Shown here: positions 54,868 through 64,000 of the stretch, one piece after another
Numbering within the stretch: position 1 is the stretch's first letter
Layout of the letters: each line of letters begins with the position of its first letter
DNA from: Lytechinus variegatus
Lineage: Eukaryota > Echinodermata > Echinoidea > Temnopleuroida > Toxopneustidae
Direction of reading: 5' to 3'
Assembly (NCBI RefSeq): GCF_018143015.1
Contig: NC_054748.1
Location: 20,282,406 to 20,346,405, forward strand
DNA: 64,000 bases
Made by a program: the position numbers and the translations under genes
The notes under the pieces: model-generated
Database searches by the model: none
The model's input: the letters and a program-made list of their open reading frames with translations, nothing else
What the model was told of the DNA's origin: nothing

Positions 54868-55325
54868 ATTTTATTAATTCATTCATTCATCCATCCATCC
54901 ATTCTTTTTATCCATTCATTCATTTCAATCATTCCGTCATTCATTCATTCATTCCATCATTCATTCATTCATTCCATCATTCATTCATTCAATCCATCAT
55001 TCATCCATTCATTCATTCACTCGTTCATTCCTTCAATCAATCATCCATCCATTCATTCATTCATTCATTCATTCAGTTCATTCAAGGTCATCGATTCATT
55101 CATTCATTCATTCATTCCTTTATTGATTTCTTGCTTGATTGATTAATTGATTGATTGATTGATTCATTCATTCATTCATTGATTAATTGATTGATTGATT
55201 CATTCATTCATTCATTAATATTCATTCATTCATGACATTCATTCATTCATTCCTTGATTGATTGATTGATTGCTTGCTTGCTTGCTTGATTGATTGATTG
55301 ATTCATTCATTCATCCATCCATTCA
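54868..55325. repeat. (CATT)n and (GATT)n microsatellite
   Basis: About 450 bp of CATT/CATC tetramers switching to GATT and GCTT blocks near 55135-55300. It lies upstream of the first coding exon of the PLP enzyme. Confidence 0.92.
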
Positions 55326-55914
55326 TTCTTATTTTTTCGATCCTGTCATAGGCCTGTACCCCTCCCACAAGAATCAGGCACTCCCAAAATGAGTAATACA
55401 ACTTACGTTCACAGGTCGATCAAAGCTTATAAATCATATGCGACAGGTATGTTTCAAATAATCAACTTCTTTCTGAAATGGATCCTACACTGTCCATATT
55501 AATAGCAAGTCCTCTATAGCCACAATCCACAATTCCATATGCCTGAGATCACCGAATATAATGACTACTTGCAGATAGGAATATGTCGTCTCAATGCTTG
55601 AACATGTTGAAAAGGCTTTTTAGTTATTCCCAGGTATATAGTCGGGTCCAAAGTCTAATCATTTGTTATATGGGACCATTAATGGTTATACAGGCTGTCT
55701 AAGGAAAAGAAAGAGAGTACGTGGGGGTTCTATATTACCTTGTAAAAACGCTTTTTAAAATTTCAAGCAGGTTGTCTAAGCCCGTCGCTCTATTTATTGC
55801 TTAAAATTTGAAACAAGTTGTTTAATTTTGTTTAACAAGATGTTGAAATAAAGAATTTCATCTTTCTCTTTTTTAAATAATTGTGAAAAAGTTTAAAACA
55901 ACTTGTTAATTGTT
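55326..55914. other. Intergenic DNA, no gene seen
   Basis: AT-rich sequence upstream of the PLP enzyme. No coding or repeat structure recognised. Confidence 0.4.
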
Positions 55915-56636
55915 AGAGTGACGGTCATTTGATTAAAAAGAGAAAAATCTAACAAGCGTGACACTGAAAATTTCAATCGGATGAAAATAAGAAAGTTATG
56001 ACTTTTTGCTATTATGCACATCCAGGTCGGCATACAAATGAGGAGACAGATATGACGTATCCACTCAACTATTTGTTTTGTGTTTTAGTACATGCATATG
56101 GAATATAAACTATTGGCCTCATTACCAATATGAAAGAAAGATCATAGTAATTCCTCCCTGTGCATGTGGAATTAGAGTTGTTTCAATACTATATGGTTCA
56201 GTCATGTTTATTGTCAAATCTTTAAAAATGAAATATTATATAATTCAAACAATGAAAAGCAGAGGAAATAGTGAGTGAGGGACGTCACTCTCTCATTTGC
56301 ATTTCACAAAGTTCAATGTGTATATAACTGTTTTGTGAAAAAATAAGCGAACTTTAATAGAATGTCAATTTAAAGCTTTCTTATTTCACGTTCGATTTCG
56401 ATGAAGTTTTCAGCGGCATAGTGATTGAGGGACATCATCGACTCTCTCATTTGCATTTCACAAAGTTCAATGTGCATATAACTGCTCTGTGAAAAAATAA
56501 GCGAACTTTAATTAAAATGTCAAAGCTTTTTTATTTCACGTTCGATTTCGATGAAATTTTCAGCGGTATGCTATATATAGTTTGAATTGTCTCTATACTT
56601 ATTCGAATCAAATTTTTTCTGGGGTGGACTTGACCT
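55915..56636. mobile_element. MITE, TTAAAGGACAAGTCTACCC family, with internal duplication
   Basis: Right end TGGGGTGGACTTGACCTTTA is the complement of the family start. The left part matches 5242-5640. A block of about 147 bp (CTCTCATTTGCATTTCACAA to TTTCACGTTCGATTTCGATG) is duplicated in tandem at about 56270-56418 and 56420-56570. Confidence 0.65.
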
Positions 56637-56805
56637 TTAAAGAGGCACTCCAGGCTGAAAAATGATATGCTTTCACTTAAGGTGAAATTAAATCAGAAAA
56701 ACAATGAAGAATATCATCAAAATCGGACAAGGAATAATGAACAATAAATTAAAGAAATTACATTTTGAAATTTTAATTTATTTCGCTGTATCAGCATTAT
56801 GCATA
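56637..56805. mobile_element. Fragment of another TTAAAG-ended MITE
   Basis: AAAGAGGCACTCCAGGCTGA, then CATCAAAATCGGACAAGGAA and CAGCATTATGCATATCCC, are the left part of a MITE that starts where the previous one ends. Right end not found. Confidence 0.4.
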
Positions 56806-56912
56806 TCCCAATGAGCAATGAGTATCATATAACATGTAAAACGATAGATAATTTGCATTTTATCAAAATGGATTGACCTTATGAAGAGCTTTATAGCTGA
56901 TCGTACTCGCAA

Positions 56913-57120
56913 CCAGGGGCGGATCCAGGATTCATTTTTATTTATTTTTTCGAATGAATTTGACAAGCCCCCCCCAAAAAAAAAGGTTTTCACCCAAAAT
57001 TGAAGGTCATTTCGTCCAAGTAAAATTTGACAAGGAAAAAATAATTGTGTATGAAAAGGACATATTTTCATTAAAAACTCTGATGTGTTGCAGTGACTTT
57101 TAACTTTCAAGGGGGGGGGG
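56913..57120. mobile_element. hAT-like element fragment starting CAGGGGCGGATCCAGG
   Basis: The end CAGGGGCGGATCCAGG is the same terminal type as the 4.2-kb element at 18231. It is followed by GAATTTGACAAGCCCCCCCC and AAGGTTTTCACCCAAAATTG. The matching right end is not evident. Confidence 0.5.
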
Positions 57121-57482
57121 GCACAATTTTATGAGAACGGCATACTTGCTTTAATTTTTTTTATTATGGCTCTCAAGGGGGTGGGGGCACGAGCCGGATG
57201 TTTCGGCGACGGATCCCGGGCCAGACGTGCTTGCAACATTTTGCAAATGAATATACTCCTATATTTAGACTGTAAGTCTGCCGTACACCTTTAAATGTGA
57301 ATCCACGATATCTACCTTTCAAATTGGTGTGTATCGAGAGAGGAAACTTAATAAAACCCCCAAAAGTCGAAAAGATAATATCGGGCAATCGGCATACACG
57401 AGTTAAGGAAGTGGCTGTCATAAATGAAATCATATTATGTAAATCAAGTTGGTAGCTCATGGAAAGTGGTATAGGTCAAGGG

Positions 57483-57810
57483 CATAGGCGGCGGAAGCGG
57501 GGGGGACGTGTCCCCCCCTAAATTTTAGGTGGGGGGGACGGCCCCCCCCTAAATTTTATTTTGATAACCTTTTTTTTTTTTTTTTTTTTTTTTTTTGCTT
57601 GTCAATTTTTTTTCCTGCGTCCCCCCTTAAATTCACGTGGCCCTCCCTCAAACGTGTGTTGTCCCCCCCTAAAATTTAGGTTGATGACCTTTTTTTTTTT
57701 TTTTTTTTGCTTGTCAAAAAAATTTGGGGCGTTTGTCCTATTTTTTACATGTCTCCATCCCAAAATTTCAGATGGACACCCCCTAAATTTATTGGCTTCC
57801 GCCGCCAGTG
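57483..57810. mobile_element. hAT-type MITE, GGCGGCGGAAGC family, copy 2, exact target duplication
   Basis: Ends CATAGGCGGCGGAAGC and GCTTCCGCCGCCAGTG. Flanks GTCAAGGG at 57475-57482 and 57811-57818 are identical, so insertion is recent. It carries two long T-runs (about 57570-57597 and 57690-57707). Confidence 0.9.
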
Positions 57811-57819
57811 GTCAAGGGT

Positions 57820-58740
57820 GAGTATTCTCACAGCTTAATTATTCGGAGATTTTTATTTGTGGTTTTCCTATAAATAGTATTTCCCTACAATGTGGCGCAG
57901 TATACAATATACTGCGCCACATTGAAGGGAAATACTATTTATGATGTTCTCATGAAAGAAAAATAAAGTAAACTTTTGATTTTTTCTTCATATTTTAGCA
58001 ATTTTGTGTATTGATGTGATCAAATGTAAGAGCAGCTTACCTTATATGACTATGAAATCATCAATACGGTCAAATTAAAGTCTCCACAATTATATATTCC
58101 TATAACTTTTAACTGTTTTTTATGTTTTTATTTATTTGTGTTTTTATTGATAAATCATCAACATACAAATCATTTACATCAAATTCCACTATAAAAGTTA
58201 CATTAAAAAAATCAAAGATAAATCAAAATATATGCAAAAGATTGGAGTGATCAGGAAAATAAAGAAAAGAAAGAAAAGCGACAAGGAGAAAGCGGAGTAC
58301 ATGTATATCATTTCATTAAAGCAATATCATACTTTTACATGAGCAAGAACCCCTGGAATGGAAATCAGCAACAAATTTTGGCAAAGTTATTATTAAAAAA
58401 TAATAGAAAGAAAGACCATGTTGCAAAACATTAAAACAAAAATATACTCAGGCTGGAAAGGGTATAAGTGAGGGGGGGGGGGGGAGACGACCAGCCGCCC
58501 TCTATAACTCTCTCATCGACCCATTTCGACTCGCCTCGCCTAGAATCATAGACATACCCTTCATATCCCCACTGACACTCGGACCCTCCATTCCATCACA
58601 TACTGTAACAAACAAGTGCACACCTAGTTCATGTAGTTACCAATAATGCATATAGCATTTCCATTTTTACTATTTTTTTTTTAATTTCGATAGGCCCAGT
58701 ATGATTGTTAAACTTTGCAATATCACCGAACTACTTTTTG
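57820..58740. other. Intergenic DNA, no gene seen
   Basis: A perfect-looking hairpin AGTATTTCCCTACAATGTGG / CCACATTGAAGGGAAATACT lies near 57877-57940. Otherwise AT-rich, with a G-run near 58473-58484. No coding segment supported. Confidence 0.4.
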
Positions 58741-58744
58741 TTTT

Positions 58745-58981
58745 AATAATAATAATGTTTTATATACCCAGGGTACTTCAATCATAAGAGACTGCTCTTC
58801 CAGCGGGCCCTGCATAACATAATATGTTATCACCCTTCTCCAGCCTAAATGCTGAGCGCCAAGCAAGAAGGCAGAATTAGGTCCCATTTTTATAAGTCTT
58901 TGGTATGACTCGGCCGAGGATCGAACCCACGACCTCCCGTTCATGAGGCGGACGCTCTACCACTGAGCCAACATGACCCGT
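58745..58981 (-). mobile_element. tRNA-derived SINE, full-length, (ATT)n tail
   Basis: Minus strand starts CGGGTCATGTTGGCTCAGTG, with A box TGGCTCAGTGGTAGAGCG and B box GTGGGTTCGATCC. The body has GCTTGGCGCTCAGCATTTAG and GCAGGGCCCGCTGGAAGAGC, then TACCCTGGGTATATAAAAC and (ATT)n. Its 3' half recurs at 8736-8822. Confidence 0.85.
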
Positions 58982-59059
58982 TATCCTTTCCTAAAAAATA
59001 AAGGCTTTCCATTATATTGATTTCAATAGTACATGTAATATGAGGACTTTGTCTATGAT

Positions 59060-59330
59060 ATTAAGTCGATTTCTTTATGGGGGTCTGATTTTTTTTCTGT
59101 GATATACGTTGATCTATAAAATATATACATCGAAAAGCCCTATCCGATTTCTTTATGGGGATTGGGGGGTCTGATATTTTTTTCTGTGATATATGGAGAT
59201 CTCTAATATAGATATATACATATACACCGAAAATCCCTATACTACTGTATGCGATTTCTTTATGGGGGTCTGATATTTTTTTCTGTGATATACGGGAATC
59301 TATATACATCGGAAAGCCCTATAGGCCTTT
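59060..59330. repeat. ~95-bp tandem repeat, three copies
   Basis: CGATTTCTTTATGGGGGTCT, TTTTTTTCTGTGATATACG and ACATCGAAAAGCCCTAT return three times, at about 59067, 59147 and 59250, with small indels. Confidence 0.75.
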
Positions 59331-60243
59331 ACTACTGGATGCGATTTCTATGATTGGCCAATAGTGCATGCGTGAAGTTGATGTACACGTGTGTCGAACG
59401 AGTCACTCCATTGGTCAAAGGTCGAATTTTTCTAATGAATATTCATCAATTGAATGCAAGATGTTCCTTTATTCAATATATTTTATGATTTGATATAATA
59501 TATAAGGATAATTACAAATTTAAAAAATATAGTTTTTGTAAAATTTGTTATTTAATTTCATTTTAGGACAATAAATTATTTGAAAAATTTATTTTTTCTT
59601 GGTGAAAAATAAATGATATTTGCACAACATTTGGAGGTTGGGCTATTTTGTCTGCGGAAAATTTACGATTAAATGTGATCATGTTTAATTGAATTACTCA
59701 GAAGTCGGAAAAGGAAATCTTAAAGTTGAAGTTTCATTTGCTTGATGCGTTTGATAGCTACAGCATATCTTGTTTTCTTGAAGAAAGTCATCAAAACATT
59801 GGCGAACGACAGTTATTTATCCCGGTAAGCGTTACTAAGCTAGGTGTAGTCATTATCCTAGTCAGGCTAGTGTCGTGTGTGTGACGGTGATGAAGGTGTG
59901 TGATCGCGCAAGTAAAAACCGTTACCGGTACCGTTATATTGCAATGCATGTGAGGTATACCGGCGTCCGGCGCATTCAATTCTTGCGCACACAAAGTCAA
60001 TGGGATTAGCACACTTTCATGTTGCAATAATTTGAATTGCAGCTACAAACGTTAAACCCCTTGTAGATTTCTTTTCGGTATGCGTGGAACGAATTCTGTT
60101 TCTAGATCTGAATATTGACAGTGATGTCCAAACTTTGTGGACATTTAGAAAATATTCATCAGATCAGAAATTGGTTCACAATTGCAATTCACATGACATA
60201 TGCCTAACCAATCGGCAATCCCAAAAATAAGTGATGGCAAGAT
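59331..60243. other. Intergenic DNA, no gene seen
   Basis: AT-rich to about 59760, then more balanced sequence to 60240. No coding segment supported. Confidence 0.4.
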
Positions 60244-60249
60244 TGTAAA

Positions 60250-60652
60250 CAGAGATGCCAAGTTCCAAAAAATGTTATGCGTGAGATTTTCATGACTCGA
60301 CGTCTCTGTGCGCGTGCGGCCAGTACTTAAGTTACAGTTACACTCGTACGTTGCAAAAAGTCGCGCGCGCATTGCGCGCGCTCATGAGATAATGGGCTTC
60401 AAAACCATGCGATGCACGCAATTCATCGTATCACGTAATAGCTGTGCGCTGACTGCACTCTCGATTCGTCTCGCGTGCCGGGCTAGACGCGAAGGCGGTC
60501 GGCCAGTCGTATAATCTGGTAAATAATGCTACCTTTTCTCTTTTTTCTGTCGGGTCCCGATGCGTGAGAAAAATGGGTGCCATGCGTGAGATCGTGAGAC
60601 GGACCCTGAATGCGTGAGTCTCACGCACAATGCGTGAGACTTGACAGCTCTG
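60250..60652. mobile_element. Inverted-repeat element with CAGAG(A/C)TG ends and 6-bp duplication
   Basis: Left CAGAGATGCCAAGTTCC and right CTTGACAGCTCTG are inverted. Both ends carry TGCGTGAGA words in opposite orientation (five in all). Flanks TGTAAA at 60244-60249 and 60653-60658 are identical. A central CpG-rich palindrome (GTCGCGCGCGCATTGCGCGC) lies near 60360. Confidence 0.65.
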
Positions 60653-61139
60653 TGTAAACTATACCGTAGTATAAAATCATTGACGAAAATGTGAAGTAGA
60701 TCAGATACTATCCTAGCTAGGTCCTAGGTCAAGGGGTTTCGCTGGTAGTGGTAGTGGTATTGCGATCTCAAATTCTAATGCGGGCTGTGCTGGAAAACTG
60801 TTCTGAAAAGTCCTAAGTCCTAACTTCGCAGACCAAAGGCAAAGTTTTGTAGAGATTTAAACAAAAGCTCAAGCTCAAAATGTAACTAAAGGCGAGCTTT
60901 TTCACATGCTAAAATCTTATCATATTGCATACCTTCATATGACTATACACCTAATTTAAATGCGTATAAAGGTACTACTATTTTACACCAAAATAAAAAA
61001 AATGAGCTAAACCCCCATTTCACAGAGAACAAGACAGCTACAGTGAAAGACCTTTGAAAGACCATGAATTCTGGTTAATCTTTCAGAGGTCTCTCAATGA
61101 ACCTACATGTACAATGGTCTTTGAGGTCTTCTCCTGGAA

Positions 61140-61400
61140 ACAGTACAGTCCACCGTCTGGTGTATTGTCGTACTGGGCCCTGTTGCATAAAAGTTTATGT
61201 ATTGATTTATGTCATGATTTATGTCACAATTTACGTCATATAGCATAAATCATGACATAAACACAAATAATGACATAAATCCGTTGCATAAAGCTTTATG
61301 TCTGAAATCATGACATAAAATCATGACATAAATCCATTTGAATGACATAAATTTATGTCGTGATTAAAATCAAGACATAAGCGGCGGCTTTCCGCAATAA
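61140..61400. repeat. Foldback of ATGACATAAAT repeats
   Basis: CTGGGCCCTGTTGCATAAAA starts a region where TTTATGTCATGATTTATGTC and CATGACATAAACACAAATAA alternate, so it folds into many alternative hairpins. The edge GGGCCCTGTTGCATAAA resembles the GGGCCC MITEs at 1.2-2.5 kb. Confidence 0.6.
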
Positions 61401-61860
61401 GTGACTTAAGGGTACTTTTACGATTATTTTCTATAATTGTGTCCTCTGTAATTTGATGATATTTTGAGTTTTACTTGGACTTTCGAAATAATTTTTGTGT
61501 CATTGGATAGCGTATGATGTATTCTTTCAATATTTGAAAAACTAACAATCATAAATATTTCCCTTATTTTTATAAGCAAAACTAGTCCCAAGCATAATAG
61601 TTAATGTGTTTACTTCGTTGAGGATAGGACATTTTCCTTAGAATGATAACATAATTTATATCAACGCCACATATTTTTCAAGCACCACCCCTCCCAAAAT
61701 AATGATAATAACTCTAACTTTCAGTCTAGAATCGCCCCTTTTGTGCTTAATTCAAATGTGATTAAACAAGAAATTTGGTACGCACACTAGATGATTTCAA
61801 GTCCGGTGTTGGCGTTGGTATTGGAATTTGAATTGCTTCCCGTAGCTTTAAAATCTATTT

Positions 61861-62225
61861 TGTGTGTCAGAATTCATGTTGCCATGGTAACGGCATATTA
61901 TATGACATAAAATTGGTAAAAACTTTCAGTTTTAATTACTAGATCAATTTTTAACCAATTTTCATGAAATTTGGTTCATATATTGAGTTTGAGGTAAAGA
62001 TGTGAGAGACACATATTTTATGTGTGTCGGAAATCATGTTGCCATGGTTACCACATACTATTTGCCCCAAATTAGGTAAAAATCTATTGGTTCCTGCTTC
62101 TTGGTTAGTTTTCAACCAATTCTCATGAAATTTGGCTCACACATTGGTCTCGAGGTAAAAAAGTAAAGGACATATTTTTTTAATGTGTCGGAATCGTGTT
62201 GCCGTGGTAACAATATATATGTCAG
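61861..62225. repeat. 160-bp tandem repeat with X-box-like sites, 2.3 copies
   Basis: TGTGTCGGAAATCATGTTGC, AACCAATTTTCATGAAATTT and GAGGTAAA recur with a 160-bp period. Each unit carries an X-box-like word: GTTGCCATGGTAAC (61878), GTTGCCATGGTTAC (62038), GTTGCCGTGGTAAC (62198). Confidence 0.75.
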
Positions 62226-64000
62226 AAATTAGGCAAAATCTTGCGGTTCAAACTACTTCATAAGTAATGCTCATGACTTGCTAGTGGAGGTCTCCTTCAC
62301 AGAGAACAATATTTGTATCAGTCATTCCCAAACCATGAACACCGATTGCAAACCATGCATATATCCCTGTAATCAATGATTAATTTTTTTCTTTATAATT
62401 TAAATTTCGTATTTTATAAGCATGTCATGGAACCACCTTGCCAATGCAGTTGGGGCGAGGGTTACAAATGTGGAAGCACAATGAGGGAATTTCTTCAAGA
62501 AAATATTTGACAGAAAAAAAAAAAACAAGCCTAAATAAAAAAGAAGAGACGGGTTTTATTCCTTGCCCAAAACTGGCGATTAGAGATGGGGCGATGGGGG
62601 GGTCCACTTTAAAATATGCTCACTTATTGCCCAAATTCCAAGAGTGCACATGAGGGGCCACTACTCATCACGGCTTTGTGCCTTAATTGGGACACGTTCA
62701 TACCACCTGTATCCCTTAATCCATACCTCTGTCACCAATCATTTACATTTATTCATCTTTGAGCACCAGGACATTTTCTTTCTATCTCTCTCTCTCATCA
62801 AATGTAACCCCCCCCCGAAAAAAGATGCTTTATCCTTTTATCGCTTTCATTATCTCCCTCCCTCCGAGATTAGGCCACTATCATTCACGAAATTTATCTT
62901 TACAATTCTCTATACATCTCTCCCTCTCTGTTAATGACTCTTTCACATTTATACTTTTTCATTTCTCTTTTCCCTTTCTAATTCACCTCGCCCGCGCTTT
63001 CTCATTATTACTTATACATTGCATCTCTACATAGATCTATCTCATTTTCATTTCTCGCCCTCAATTACTTTCCAAATTTGATAAAAACAATCCTACAATT
63101 TTCTACAAATATTAATACTATTTTTAGTAGGGAAACAAGTTTGTTCTGAGGGGCAAATCATATTTTGACCACCCTCACCCCCCACCCCCGATTCAATAAA
63201 ATAAACAAAGAGATGAAGCAAAAAGAATGACATTTCATGTAAATTTATTACTTTTAAAATAAATAAACACTAAAATTTGTGAAACAATGTTATCTTGTCA
63301 CCTGTCCTATGACTTTATAAACATGATTAAAGTGGAACTTGGATTTAGATAAAATGTTTTTTTCATACATTATATATTATACTATTCATAAATATTTCCA
63401 CTTAAAGATGAAGATTTCTGTAATATCATGAAGAGGAACTCAGTGTTGTTATTTATTCTTCTTCTCCTTTTCTCCTCTTCCACCCCTCTTCTTTTTCTTC
63501 TCCTCCTTCTTGGTTGTCTTCTTTTCTACTTATTGTTTATTTGTATTAGTATGACCTATCATCATTTACATTATAATAATTTTATGATAATCATAAAATA
63601 TATTCACAATGTCAATATAATGATTATCTTTGAAAAATGAAAATTAGTACTTTTGTTAATGTTCAAATTTTTAAAGCGTTTTTAGGATACTTGAGTAATA
63701 GATTTATGAACAGTAATATAGTTCCCTTGCCAGGTGCTACCAGGTCCATGACGTCACCTCTTCAACAGTTTTGACTCTTGAACAATCTGAAATAAGAAGA
63801 ATCCGTGAAAACAACTTTAGCAACTCAACTTGATAATAGCAGAGTGTTCACATACATTTACATGTATGATGTATCTCTAAAAGATTACGAAAGAGCCTTT
63901 TGAGATGGCAGTCACAAGCATAATTAAAAAAATATAGAATGTTAAATAAAAATTGGGTAAATAGCTTCCGAATATTATTTTTTTATATCCTTATAATTAA
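62226..64000. other. Intergenic DNA to window end, no gene seen
   Basis: AT-rich, with a CT-rich run (62770-63000) and a CT-rich stretch near 63455-63520. No exon with supported splice sites or a known domain. Confidence 0.4.

Noticed and set aside
58900-58980. tRNA gene call on minus strand
   Set aside because: The same reasoning: tRNA-like head of a SINE with an (ATT)n tail.

Overview
The window looks like nuclear DNA of a marine deuterostome invertebrate, most likely an echinoderm (sea urchin-like). Evidence: genes are split by GT-AG introns, the conserved proteins are animal families, a nuclear tRNA gene is present, and AT-rich intergenic DNA is packed with short inverted-repeat elements, tRNA-derived SINEs, LINE fragments and microsatellites. 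I could not run a database search, so names rest on recognising protein families and on splice-site logic worked out by hand.

Host genes. (1) 1706-6023, minus: ROPN1L (ropporin-1-like, sperm/cilium RIIa protein), five coding exons, 223 aa, with an RFX X-box-like site upstream. (2) 10018-13245, minus, and (3) 31347-36421, plus: two patatin-like phospholipase (PNPLA4-type) paralogues pointing away from each other across about 18 kb. They share exon phases, including a 22-codon exon, and both have altered catalytic motifs. (4) 42435-45504, minus: RFESD-like Rieske 2Fe-2S protein, three exons, 186 aa. (5) 50163-54745, minus: a fold-type II PLP enzyme of the serine racemase/threonine dehydratase family, six exons, 328 aa. 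A tRNA-Ala(CGC) lies at 47188-47259, minus.

Mobile and repeated DNA. 0-2.5 kb, the introns and 7-9 kb hold foldback MITEs. 13-17 kb holds CAT and GATA microsatellites. 18.0-23.6 kb is a foldback element with terminal arrays of a 16-bp GC-rich repeat, split by a 4.2-kb hAT-like element with an exact 8-bp target duplication. 25.6-26.3 kb is a GTGAACACAC satellite. 28.0-30.5 kb is a 5'-truncated LINE with a reverse transcriptase ORF. Later come a MITE carrying a palindromic 53-bp minisatellite (38.9-39.7 kb), an inverted MITE pair around the last RFESD exon, SINEs at 48.6 and 58.7 kb, a GTCTA foldback (47.5-48.0 kb), a CATT microsatellite (54.9-55.3 kb), and several hAT-type MITEs with clean target duplications.

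The most unusual structure is at 33967-35738. In intron 3 of the plus-strand patatin gene, a 64-bp block holding the branch region, 3' splice site and first ~32 coding bases of exon 4 is repeated so that 27 near-identical splice acceptors stand in a row. By my reading only the last gives an open frame, unless the units are used as 39-nt in-frame microexons.
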